A stretch of DNA of 64,000 bases. Origin: Closterium sp. Naga37s-1 (Eukaryota; Streptophyta; Zygnematophyceae; Desmidiales; Closteriaceae). The notes under the pieces were generated by a model. That model saw only the letters and a program-made list of their open reading frames with translations, was not told the origin of the DNA and did not search any database. The stretch is from assembly GCA_947471745.1 (NCBI GenBank), contig CANJKZ010000430.1, forward strand, positions 522,501 to 586,500, read 5' to 3'. Shown here in pieces: positions 10,501 through 20,478 of the stretch (the stretch's first letter is position 1; each line of letters begins with the position of its first letter). The position numbers were made by a program, and so were the translations under genes.

Positions 10501-12835
10501 GACCACGAGGCTTCTCTAGCGCCGTCCCATGCACCTCCCCACCCAGGCCTCCCCTCAGTCCACCCCCTGTCTCCCTCTCCCTCTCTCTCTCCCTTGCTTG
10601 CGCACCTTGCTCATGCGGCCATACTCCCCCAGGTCGAACCACAGCTTGCACAGCTTCAGGTTCGTCTTGAACCACAGGCGCTGGTGTCGCCACAGCAGCG
10701 GCGGCACGGGCGGCAGGGGACAGGGTTGGGAAGCAGCAAAGAGGAGTGTGAGTGAAGAAAGGGAGGAGAGGGGGGGGGGAGAGGGTGGGACTGGGAGTGG
10801 GCCAGGGAGGAAGGGGATAGGGGATGAGAGGGAGCGGGCACAGGTATAGGGAGTATATGGTGCTGAGATGCGTCAACAAACTGAGGAGTGTGAAAGGTGA
10901 AATTAGAAATGCAAATGTGTCCTACACAAGTCACTTTCTCAAGGAGCAAACCGGCCCCTCATCGATCCCTCTCACCTCGCTCACCTCGTTCACCACTAGC
11001 TGGGCTTCCATCAAAGGCGCCTCAGAACTGCCTTCCATACCACACACCCCCATTGCCCCCCCTCGCTCGCCTCCCAGCAACCTCCCCACGTCTCATCCCC
11101 CCACCCACCCTCCCTCCCACTCCCCCTTCCCTCCCTCCACACCTCCTACCCCCCCCTTCCCACCTCGTCTCTTCCTTCCCCACCCTTCCCTTCTCTCCCA
11201 CCTCTCCCCCCCCTTTTCTTCCCTCCCCCTACCTCATTCCATGCCTCTTCTCACACTCAATTCTCATTCCCAGGCGCCTTGAAACCCAACTCATCCCCAA
11301 CCCCCCCTCCCACCCGCACAACCCCCCACCCCCCGGCTTTTTTCCCTGCCCACCTCACCTCGTTGCGCGCCTCCTCCAGCGCGAGCAGCGTGGTCTGGTA
11401 GAACTCCTGCAGCAGCTCGAGGTTCTGGCTGGTGCTGACCACGTCCAGGATCTTGTTGATGCACTTCTCGCTGTAGTTGCGCGTGACGGCGCTGCGGATG
11501 TACGTGAGCATCTCGCGGTAGGCCGCCATCATCTCCGCCACCCGCCCCTCCCGGTAGTGCAGCTTCACCGTCTGCTTCAGCGCCTTGAAGCCCCTGAAGG
11601 GGAGAGGGGGGGAGGAAAGCGGGGGAAGGGGAAGAGTGGGCGGGAGAAAGTGGGGGAAGGAAGGGAAGGGGGAGAGAGTGGGACGGAGAGAAGGGGAGAA
11701 GGAGGGGGGAAGTGGGAGAAAGTGTGGGGGGGCGAAGGGTGACGGCGGAGCGGATGTAAGTGAGCATCTTGCGGTAGGCCATCCACCGCCACTCGCCCCT
11801 CCCAGTAGTGCAGCTTCACCGTCTGCTCCTGGTAGAGCGGGGGGGAGGGGGAGAGGGGGGGGAAGGGGGAAGAGTGGGCGGGGGAGGGAGGGGAGAGAGG
11901 GGGGGAGAGTAAGAGAGAGGAAGAGGGGAAGGCGAGGGGGGGTTAGTGGGAAGGGGGAGAGAGTGAGCGGAAGGAGGAAGGGAGGGAGAGGGGGAGAAAG
12001 AAGGGGGGAGTGTGGCGGAGAGAGGAGAGAGAGTGTGGGATGAAGGAGAGGAGGGACAATAGTGAGAACAGGTAAGGCTGCAGAGGAGAGTGGGCTAACC
12101 CTCTTCACTTGAAGAGGGCAAGGCACAGCGGAAAAGAGTGCAGGAAAGCGAGGAGTGCATGTGCTGGTGGCGCCTGAAAAGCGAGGAGTGCATGTGCTGG
12201 TGGCGCCTCAAAAGCGAGGAGTGCACGTGCTGGCTGGTGCACGTGCAGGAGCACACACGTACGTACCACTCGCCCTTCTCCCCCTCCATCTGCACCACCT
12301 CCGCGAACCCCGCTAGCGCCGCCTCTGTGTCCCGCTCCACTAGCCCTGCCGTGCCATGCGCGGCGTGGGGGGACGGGGAGGGGGTGGGATGAGGGGAAGG
12401 GTGGGGGGAAGCGGGGGACGGGGGAAGAAAGGAAGGAAGGAGAAGAAGGGAGGAAAATGCGTGAAGAGAAAGGGGAGTGAGGGTGGTTCTTATGAGGGAG
12501 GAGCGGGGAGGGGCAGGAAGGGGAAGGACTGAAGGAAAGAGGAGGGACAGCAGCAGGACAATTCCACGTCAGTGACGGAAGCAACCCAATGGAACACATG
12601 CGAGCACATGCGAGGATTTGCAGTGCGCAGAAGGGATCACACGAACGCGAGCAGCAAACGGATGCACGTTACTCCCTATCATCATGTTCTGGAGTGCGAG
12701 TATTCATGCCTCTTCAGCTTGCGAACGGATTCCGTCAACGTTACTGTTACCTTTGGAGTTGTAGTACTGATTCTCAATGTCAACATCCTGCTCCTCGGGC
12801 TCGTCGTCCGAGTACTCGAATCCGTAATCCTCCAT
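6880..12835 (-). CDS. CSN2: COP9 signalosome complex subunit 2
   Basis: This is a PCI-domain scaffold subunit of the COP9 signalosome, which removes NEDD8/RUB from cullin-RING ligases. Minus-strand exons in transcript order: 12835-12751, 12345-12267, 11593-11359, 10680-10606, 10033-9899, 9170-8983, 8509-8441, 8164-8074, 7526-7392, 7235-7123, 6970-6880; 1296 nt, 431 residues (Arabidopsis about 439). The N-terminus starts [17 protein letters not shown], and collinear family blocks run through [17 protein letters not shown] and KMHMAERSW to [15 protein letters not shown] in the PCI region. The last two exons (ending [19 protein letters not shown]) are short but match the family's conserved tail. 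Oddities: the end of exon 5 is triplicated into intron 5, a ghost of exon 3 lies in intron 2, and a (TG)25 tract abuts the exon 9 acceptor. Confidence 0.95.
7534..7583. repeat. (CA)25 microsatellite at a CSN2 splice acceptor
   Basis: An uninterrupted 50-bp CA run on the + strand reads as (TG)25 in the CSN2 transcript. It ends a few bases upstream of the GGGAGCAG acceptor of exon 9 (exon start 7526). It takes the place normally held by a polypyrimidine tract. Confidence 0.95.
7876..7972. repeat. GGCATGYG/TGGCTCTTGGCATG degenerate minisatellite in CSN2 intron 8
   Basis: Repeats built on CAGCATGTGGCTCTTGGCAT and CACTTGGCATG recur several times. They are intronic and I see no coding role. Confidence 0.7.
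8525..8637. repeat. GGGGCATG-type minisatellite in CSN2 intron 7
   Basis: There are irregular tandem copies of 7-14 bp units (GGGGCATG, GGGCAGT), G-rich on + and C-rich in the CSN2 transcript. The tract lies immediately upstream, in transcript order, of nothing coding; it is in the intron after exon 6 and before exon 7 ends at 8509. Confidence 0.7.
9635..9969 (-). repeat. 132-bp tandem triplication of the CSN2 exon 5 end plus donor
   Basis: The genuine copy (9899-9969, 71 bp of exon 5 ending [22 protein letters not shown]) is followed in transcript order by two further copies at exactly 132-bp spacing (exon parts 9767-9837 and 9635-9705). Each copy has about 61 bp of GT/GC-rich intron between exon parts. 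Because 132 is a multiple of 3, the whole array stays open in the CSN2 frame. The first extra copy keeps the donor AAG|GTGAGC; the last has AAG|GTGCCT. Third-position differences (CAATGGCATAC against CGATGGCGTAC) separate the genuine exon from the two extra copies. Confidence 0.9.
11739..11836 (-). pseudogene. Degenerate partial copy of CSN2 exon 3 inside intron 2
   Basis: This piece aligns with the first ~100 nt of exon 3 (11593-11480). It reads [13 protein letters not shown] against [13 protein letters not shown], then loses frame through an indel before [14 protein letters not shown]. No functional splice pair could be confirmed. Confidence 0.75.
12148..12235. repeat. 33-bp minisatellite beside CSN2 exon 2
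   Basis: There are about 2.6 copies of a 33-bp unit starting GCGAGGAGTGCATGTGCTGG, at 12148, 12181 and 12214, in intron 2 next to the donor of exon 2. Confidence 0.85.
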
Positions 12836-14124
12836 GTCTGCTACCAGATTAAGGTCAAACCCCACCAATGACGACGGAAGGGAACGTAAACGGGAAGGGA
12901 TCGAGATGAAGAACAACTGGGAGGGATTTAGATGGAGAGGAGGTCGATCGATGGAATTTAAACGAAGAATCACATCGAGATTCGAGCTTCGTATATCGTA
13001 ACCTCAGTGGAACTGGTGCTGCCTGCCTGACCACGTAGTGACACATCAACGGACACGATTTTTTCGTCCGCTCCCAGGGGAAATCAGATGCCGATATGGA
13101 TGCGATCGGGCGGAGCGATGCCGTGCTAAGACGGATGTCGCAAAAACATTGCATCCGGAAAAGAATTGGATGGCAATCGTACGCGCGCGTGATCAATCTG
13201 CGTCTAGAAGGTAAAGGACGTCGAGGCGCACCTTCATCCGCCATGGCTGCTTCTCGGCGAAATGAGCGGCCTCGAGTCCCGGAAAGTGAACAACAAAAGG
13301 CCGGGAAGGTTAACACCACCAAGAGCTAAAGCGCCACTTGAGAAGCCGCAACCCGAGGGATCCTAGGGAGGTAATTTATCACAGAAGTTGGACTACCGAA
13401 CCAGCTTGTTCTTGGCGTTCTGCGGTAGGGCATCAAGGTTCCTCCTGAGGTGCAGGGCAGCAAACTATGGGCCTGAAAAAGTTGCATGAGTGTACTCTCC
13501 TGTGAATGATTTTGTTTCCCTTTTACACACAAGGATCTTATTAGCGTTTTCAATTATTCCTTGACCTTGCCCTGGCGCTCTGTCTGTGGGCATCTTGCAC
13601 CCCTCCAATGCCCTGGATTCATTCTTGGTCTAATGTTGTGCCCCCAAAACGCACAATTTTGACGAGATATAGCTTGTAGCAATGCCAGAAAGGTAGCACA
13701 TTACCAAGCTGTTCAACCTTTTTAAGGTTTGGGGGGTGTACAGAAGTAACGCTGGTGTTTTGCACGAGAGGCTGTTACGATTTCGCCCAGCCCTTCGCAA
13801 GTGAGGGCTAACACACATCATCCATCAAGATTACTGTAGTAATGTTGACACTTGCGGTGCGATCCGCAATTTGGGCTGCGGGCTTTGAAGGGGTATCTCC
13901 CGCCCGCCATGTCAGTAGTGACTTCACAATGCACCTTTCTGACATATTGCAGCTGACTTCCATTAATGCATACGAATTAGCTGCACTTATTCGTGTGCAT
14001 AAAAAAAGGGGGACCCTAACTAGCAGGCTACTACCTCACCTTATACAGGCGCTTTAGATTTCAACACGCATCCAGCACACAAGCATACATCACAAACACA
14101 TCAATCACACCCACTGCAACATCG
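12836..14124. other. Intergenic: CSN2 5' flank and RLK 3' flank
   Basis: The region carries the CSN2 promoter (minus strand) and the 3' flank of the receptor kinase. Open frames at 13096-13329 and 12855-13322 resemble no family I know. A TCCGCAATTTGGG...GCGGGCTTT segment at about 13863-13888 recurs at 53329-53354. No RNA gene was recognised. Confidence 0.5.
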
Positions 14125-17100
14125 TCAATCTTTCCGCCCACCATCAACCCGAACTTCAGTCAACCCGGCCACCACAACGCCCGAGCTCATGCCTTTATTA
14201 TCCCCAAAGTGCTCTGCCTCAACAGCCAGCAATCTCTCGCGCACGTCGCGCATGCTGGGCCGCTGCTCCACCACCTCCTGCACGCAGTCCGCTGCAATCT
14301 GCCCCAGCAGCTGGAACGCCCCCGCAAAGGTGCGCGAGAACACACGCGGATCCGCGATGAGGTGCACGTCGCCCTCGTGCACGTAATGCACCGCCTGGAC
14401 ACGTGAGATGCGTAGGATCGCCGCACACAATGGGGCGGAAAGAGGAAAGACAAGGGGAAGGACCAGCCGCAGGGGCGGGCGGAGAGGCAAGCGGGGAGTG
14501 GGAGGAGGGTAAGTGGACTTCGGGCAAGAGGCACAGACATGGTTCTGTGGTATACAGGAAGCGATCAAGCAAGGTAGCAGAGTCGGCAGAGATACTGAAG
14601 GGTGGATACATTGGTGGATGCGATGCATGGGAGTTAAGATAGTGGAAAGGGAGCAATGGCGCTGACCCATTCCGTGATGCGCAGCCTGTTGTCCGCGTCG
14701 TCGGGATCAGGCACCACAGCTCGCCGCCCCGTGATGAGCTCCAGGAGAATCACGCCGAAGCTGCCAACAGGGGAGCCACCGCACACAAACCAGAAAACAA
14801 CGTGGGGTCAGAAAAGCAGCGAGGTTACAGCTAGTATGGCTGGCTACAATGACAGTCATTTCTCAGATGCAGCCTCCCCTTTCCCCCAGCACCCCTGCTC
14901 GTCCCCCATCCCCGCGCAGACCCTGTTCAGCGCACCTGTACACGTCCGTGTGTTGCGGGGTGAGAGCGGAGGGCGCGAGCAGCTGCGTGGCGGGGTCGCG
15001 GTAGCCCTCCTCGTTAAGCGCCTGTGGCACGGCGTTCAACCGCCCGCCCTCGCCGTGGTGCACGAAGCAGAAGTCCGCGATCTTGGGCTGCCGCGCGGTA
15101 AGGGCGGAAGGGCGGAAGCGGCAGGGGGAAGGGGGGAAAAGAGGGGGAAGGGTGCGGAGCAACGGGGCAAGGTTAGGAGTTGACAGGTAGACGCGAAGGC
15201 CTGCAGGCAACGCGTTCGGTGTTAGAAGCAGGGCAGCACGGGGGCGAAATGACTCTAGGGCGGATGACGAGCGGTTGCACGGCTGCAGCAAGGCAGCGTG
15301 GCGGCGTGGTAGCGTGGCGGCGTGGCGGCGTGAGCGGGGAGCGCACCTGGCCGTCGGCGGTGAGCATGATGTTGGACGGCTTGAGGTTGCGGTGCAGCAG
15401 CCTGGGCCGCTGCGAGTGCATCCACGCCAGGCCCTCCGCCACCCCGATCGCCACGCGCACGCGCTGCTGCAGAGGCATAGGAGAGTCTGCGGGGAAGGGG
15501 GAAACGAGGTGCGGGAAGGGCGGCGGGTGGAGTAGAATGCTTAGAGAGAATGCACACTCGGCACGTGTCAAATAGTTCATGTAGGCGCGACTATGAGCGC
15601 AAGTAGCCTGAAGAGCTGCAGCGGCGGCGCAAGAACAGGCTTCGTGGCGATTAGATTCTCAGAACTTACTGCCGGCGGTGAGCAGGTTATCGCGGAGCGA
15701 CCCGTGCGGCATGAGATGGTACACCACGAGTCGCTCGCTCCCCGCGCAGCAGAACCCGACGATGCCCACGATGTTGCGGTGCGACCGCCGTGCGATCGCC
15801 TCCACCTCATCCACGAACGACGGCTCGGATTCCCCCGCCGCGCCCCAGTTGAAGCGGTGGAAGCGCTTCACCGCCCACTCCAGCCCGCCGGGGGCCTCCG
15901 CGCGGAACACCGCGCCGTAGGCTCCGCTGGTGTTGGACGGCGCGGCGAGGCGGCGCAGCACGTTGAAGCCGCTGGTGGCGCGGCGGAGCTCGTCGAAGGT
16001 GAAGCGCACGCACTTGGACTTGGAGGACGGCGTGGACGGCACGGCCGAGTCGATTCCGCCTTCGAACGACAGCTCCTTGCCGGCCGCTGGCGGGACGGGC
16101 GGGGGAGAAAGGGGAAGGGGAGAGAGGGGAAGGTTTGAAATGCGTAGCAGCAGGCCTGGAGGCGACGCTGACGAGAGGGTGGGAAAGAAGCGTGCGAGAA
16201 CGAGAGAGGAGGACAGGACGGGGTTGAGGCAGAGGCAATGGCAGTACGGGTGACAGGCGGGGATTGAGAAAGATTCTGACTGATTAATCCAGTCTAACAG
16301 AGTTTGTTATCATCTGTAAAAACAGGGTTGGCGGCAAGATAAGCTTTTGGATCTTACGAGCGAGCCGGCGCTTGTACATGACGAGGATGGCGATGAGAAT
16401 GGCGGCCATGACGGCTACAGGCACGGCGATTATCACGACGAGAGAGAGCGGCGACGGGGAGGAAGACGAGGAGGAGGAGGACGCGTCGCCCGATGCTAAC
16501 ACGGAGAAGAGGCCGCCGGCCGCGTCTGCGCCGTCGATGGGCTCAACGGATACGCCATCGACGATCGTGCTGTTCTCAGCCGAGAGTACTGTGAATACGA
16601 CCGCCGTCTTGTCACCGCTCGCCGCAACCTCCAGAGTGCCCTGCGCGTACCCGTTCGCATCCACGCTCGCGGCATCGGCGGAGGAGAAGGAGGCGTTGGC
16701 GCCGCCGAAAGAGACCTGCATGAGCAGCGCGCGCTGCAGCGGTTGTCGACGCGCGAAAAAGAAGCTCAGGCGGTACCGCCGGCCGGGTTCCGTGGAGATA
16801 GACTGCTCCGCCGCGCCCCATAAGCAGCGCTCAGGGTTGTCGCAGCCGCCGAGCTGCAGCACGCAGCTGCCATCGTACGGCGGAGGGGCATCGGAGGACG
16901 CGGGGCGGATGTCGAGACGAGATGTGGCGGAGGCGGCGAGCGAGGTAGAGGATGTCTGGCAGATGGGATGTGCGAACGACCATAGGTGCCAGCCGGAGGC
17001 CTGTGATTGCTGCAGCTGCTCAAAACTCGGGTCGCTCACGAGATCTGCGAGAGGAAGGCAGGGAGTACGAATCGGGGTGAAAAGGTGAGAACGAGGTGGA

Positions 17101-17284
17101 ACGGATAGCGGACGATGCGGAACAAGCGTTGTCGTGATCGTGCTGGTGGTTAGGGAATGACTCGCTGCTAAAAGAACGCTACAAAAAGAGAGCGCCCACC
17201 TGAATCCGTCATTCCAAGTGCTGCAAACGCTGTAAGCAGCAATCCTATCAGTAGTGGCGCGGCGACGCTATTTTGGCCACCCAT
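14125..17284 (-). CDS. Receptor-like (pseudo)kinase with DUF642-like ectodomain
   Basis: Minus-strand exons: 17284-17200, 17044-16358, 16086-15670, 15486-15347, 15087-14936, 14760-14667, 14394-14125; 1845 nt, 614 residues. A signal peptide covers about residues 1-25. The ectodomain (~28-200) starts LVSDPSFE and has paired cysteines (SCVLQLGGCDNPERC), a G-R-R-Y-R-L-S-F strand and a terminal IVDGVSVEPI, the pattern of DUF642/galactose-binding-like cell-wall domains. A Ser run precedes the TM segment (229-252) and basic stop-transfer KRR. The kinase (~300-570) keeps the VAIK lysine (K331) and DVYSFGVILLEL, but HRD is HRN (428-430), DFG is DFC (448-450), the APE glutamate is missing and the glycine loop is degenerate, so it probably lacks normal phosphotransfer. 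I infer a plasma-membrane cell-wall sensor; its ligand is unknown. Confidence 0.85.
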
Positions 17285-19286
17285 GGCGCAGGGTACAAAC
17301 ACTTCCTACACGGAGAACTGATGTGATCTGTTATGTAGTCTCAGATTCAGGTATAGATAAGGAGGAGAGAATAATTGCAGGTTGTATCTCCGACTTAGTT
17401 GTTTACGACATGGATGAGAACGGACGGTTTATGTGTTGCTGTTGTTGCTTGGTTCGAATGGAAATAGTTGGATTGGGAGTGAAGTCAAGGAGGTGGTGAG
17501 GCGAGGGGTGACCATGCAGGGTGGATGGATCCACATGTGCAAGCTGTAATGTATTGACTTCCCACACTGACTCGCACGCACACTGCCTTGCAAGAATTCC
17601 CTCCCTCATCGCAATTCAAGCAGCGCCGCGTCAGCTCATCCCTGTCAAGTTTTCTCCCCCGAGGTCCTCCCTACAAATATTTCAGCCAATCACGTTCGAC
17701 TCAACCATTTTGAGATTGAGATGCGCGATGTGGTTCTCTCCACTCCGTTCCCCCTCTTGCTGACGCATCGCCGAAGACTACGATTTGTCGAGCATCGGGC
17801 GCGCCACTGTGCCTGGTCTTGGGTTTCTGCACTGCGGGTTTCACAGGGGCAAGAGTGGGCAGTTCTTGAAAGGGTCCAGCCAGGCCAGTAGCGAGAGAGT
17901 CAAACAAAACAGCACCTGGCTTTTGCTTGAGGATTGATGTCAAGCTCTGGACTCATTTGAGAGCTGGTCACGAGAGTTCAGATCTCTATCGTTTCACCAC
18001 CTTAAACCGCTTCTCACCAGCCTGAACACCTACCTGAGCTGTAAACGATCTGTACGAAGTTGCCTTTCAAAACCGTCCTTGCTCTGATGGCACTGGCGAG
18101 CATCTGAACAAGGTGGTGCAGGCCTGCTCTCTGGCTAGTTTTCAGTTCTGAACAATTGGCTGAAAAAAACAAAACTTCACAGGGTGCAGTCAAGGGGGGA
18201 ACCAATTCAGGCAGGATAAACGTGCCAGTGTTGGCAAGAAATACAGTAAAAACTATCTGTTGGAAGTGTCTGGCCCAATTCTTTGAAAAGCCAATTGCGT
18301 TTCTGTACGGAGGTTTGACGCTTGACGAAGGCACAGTCCCCAGCACTGATTGGAGAAAAGCTGGGGCCCCGATGCGCGGTTCGGTCAGCAGCTTTTCGTT
18401 GACGGGAGACGTAAGGTCGCACGCTAGTTTTAGGCTCAAACGACCTCGTTTCCTCCACACTTGGTGCAATGTCATTTTTAGAGTGCGAATCACTTGAAAC
18501 AGGCCCTTTAACCCGAAGGATCCAAGATTCCGAACACTGCCTTACAAATTCGTCAAGGACAAGACTTCAAATGCCTGTTCTTCGTCGCTATCCGGGTATC
18601 GAGGGGGCGAAAATGCCAAAAAGGGGCGACTGTTCTGTTATGAACTCCAAACGAAAGTGAACTTTCGATAACGACACCTTAACGAAGTGCAGGAATTGCA
18701 CTCACAAAACACCCCTGTTGTGTGGCATGCACGCCCCTTATTTGGAGTTCTACAACAAGCATAAGCATTTTATGACATCACCAAAGAATGCTACCGATAA
18801 GCCTCCGGACAAAGGCGCAACGCAACCTTTCTCATACTGTACTTTTTCATATAAAATAACCACCTGTGGTGGGTATCGTACTCTCCCAGACAGAGCCACT
18901 GACGGAGGGCTTGTAATTAAAAACAAAACAAAACAACAATATATTTTTTTGTCTCATGACGTATCTTACCAAGCTATTTTAGCAGTGTGGCAACGGTTTT
19001 GCAGTACAATTCTGATTTGGAATTTTGGACAATGGGAAATACGGTTTAGCCATGCACTCCCAAATTTGGGCAGGGGCGTTCATACAAGGGGGATACATAG
19101 GTAAGACGTAATGGTTCAGTAAACCAATTTATACGTATTTGGTATTTCACTATGTACATGTACTTTATATTTACAGATACGGTACTGGCACAACCATCCA
19201 AAATCAATCCCATCATGTAAAACTCATTTCTTGTTAGCACTGTTGGGGGATCAAGTATGATTCAAAACAGCTTGGTATATACATAA
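17285..19286. other. Intergenic, no recognisable gene
   Basis: This is the RLK 5' flank followed by unassigned sequence up to the E1 target site. The longest open frame (18156-18497) resembles nothing known and has no start context or splice support. AT-rich stretches at 18900-19290 precede E1. Confidence 0.5.
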
Positions 19287-19291
19287 ATATA

Positions 19292-19427
19292 TGTCAGATT
19301 ACAATTGTATCTCTAGGCTACAGTAGGGTCACTCCTTAGTGAGTACAACACTTTAGGGTTAGGTTTCCTCTACTTGTACTCACCTCTTGCCTAGTTCAAT
19401 CATTCATTCCTAGTTCTATTCTTGACA
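19292..19427 (+). repeat. E1 5' LTR
   Basis: It is 136 bp, begins TGTCAGATTACAATTG and ends CTATTCTTGACA. It is preceded by target duplicate ATATA and followed directly by the primer-binding site. Confidence 0.95.
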
Positions 19428-19465
19428 TGTTATCAGAGTAGGAACCGTTCCTACATGGGCCCACC
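19428..19465 (+). other. E1 leader module: PBS, inverted repeat, GGGCCCACC
   Basis: The PBS TGTTATCAGAGT (complementary to the initiator-Met tRNA 3' end with changes) runs straight into the inverted repeat GTAGGAAC/GTTCCTAC (19438-19454). GGGCCCACC follows at 19457-19465. The same order recurs in other elements of the window. Confidence 0.75.
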
Positions 19466-19551
19466 GTTCCGCCTAGTAGTAGCGCCACACCCAACACAGT
19501 AGCCAGCGCGCTGGCGCCCTTAGCTCTCACTGTCGCGACCCTTGCAGCCCG

Positions 19552-20245
19552 TGCGTTGCCCCTGCGACCGCGCTGCCCCTGCAGCCGTGCTCGCCCCTAC
19601 GACCGTGCTGCCCCTGCAGCCGTGCTCGCCCCTGCTACCGTGCTCGCCCCTGCTACCGTGCTGCCCCTGCAGGCGCGCCTGCCCCTGTGGCCCGCGCGCT
19701 GCCCCTGCAGCCCGTACGTCGCTCCTGCGGCCCGTACACGCTGCCCCTGCAGCCCGTTCACGCTGCCCCTGCAGCCCGTTCACGCTGCCCCAGCAGCCCG
19801 TTCACGCTGCCCCTGCAGCCCGTTCACGCTGCCCCTGCAGCCCGTTCACGCTGCCCCTGCAGCCCGCGCGCAGACCTACCGAGCCGCGCGTCGCCTCTGC
19901 AGCCCGTCCGCGCGGCCCCTGCAGCCCGCGCGTCGCCTCTGGAGCCCGCGCGCCGCCTCTGCGGCCCGTTCGCGCCGCCCCTACAGCTCGCGCGCGGACC
20001 TGCCGAGCCGCACGTCGCCTCTGCAGCCCGTCCGCGCGGCCCCTGCAACCCGCGCGTCGCCCCTGGAGCCCGCACACCGCCCCACGAGTCGCGCGCTGCT
20101 GCCTCGCGTGTCGCGCTCTGCTGCAGCCCGCGCGTCGCGCCCTAAGGCAGCCTCTCGCGTCACGCACTGCTGCAGCCTGCGCCAGCGCCCTGCCCTGCGC
20201 GCACTGGCGCCCTGCCCTGCGCCAGCGCCCTGCTATACCCTAAAT
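19552..20245 (+). repeat. E1 leader minisatellite (CCCTGCAGCCCGTTCACGCTG)
   Basis: A 21-bp unit is cleanly tandem at about 19740-19865 and degenerate on both sides. It is GC-rich, lies between the PBS and the coding region, and is open in several frames, but this is a property of the repeat rather than evidence of a protein. Confidence 0.85.
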
Positions 20246-20258
20246 ATAATTAAATTGT

Positions 20259-20276
20259 AAAAAAAAAAAAAAAAAA
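20259..20276 (+). repeat. A18 tract inside the E1 leader
   Basis: Eighteen adenines follow an AT-rich stretch (TAAATATAATTAAATTGT) and are followed by GGGCCC, exactly where GC-rich leader gives way to sequence leading to pol. Confidence 0.9.
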
Positions 20277-20478
20277 GGGCCCTAGGTGCTTTTGCCTTAG
20301 GAGCTACTGCCTACTACTGCCCTGCTGTGGCCGCGCGCCGCCCTGCTGCAGTTACTACTGCTGCTGCTGCTACTCGTGCTACTGGGAGTGGTGGAGGTGC
20401 TGCTGGGAGTGCAGGAGGTGCTGCTGGCGCTGTAGGAGCTGGAGGTGCTGGACCTACTCCTGACCGTCACTGTCTGTC

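Noticed and set aside
13366..13480. Minus-strand segment reading AALHLRRNLDALPQNAKNKLVR before a stop, as a possible terminal exon
   Set aside because: I could not place it in a family or find upstream exons; too short to support a gene.
18156..18497. 113-codon open frame between the RLK and E1
   Set aside because: No recognisable domain, splice or promoter support, and an equally long frame exists on the opposite strand.
19556..20260. Long Ala/Pro/Arg/Cys-rich open frames on both strands in the E1 leader
   Set aside because: They are produced by a GC-rich tandem repeat without stops and are open in several frames at once; no domain or start context.
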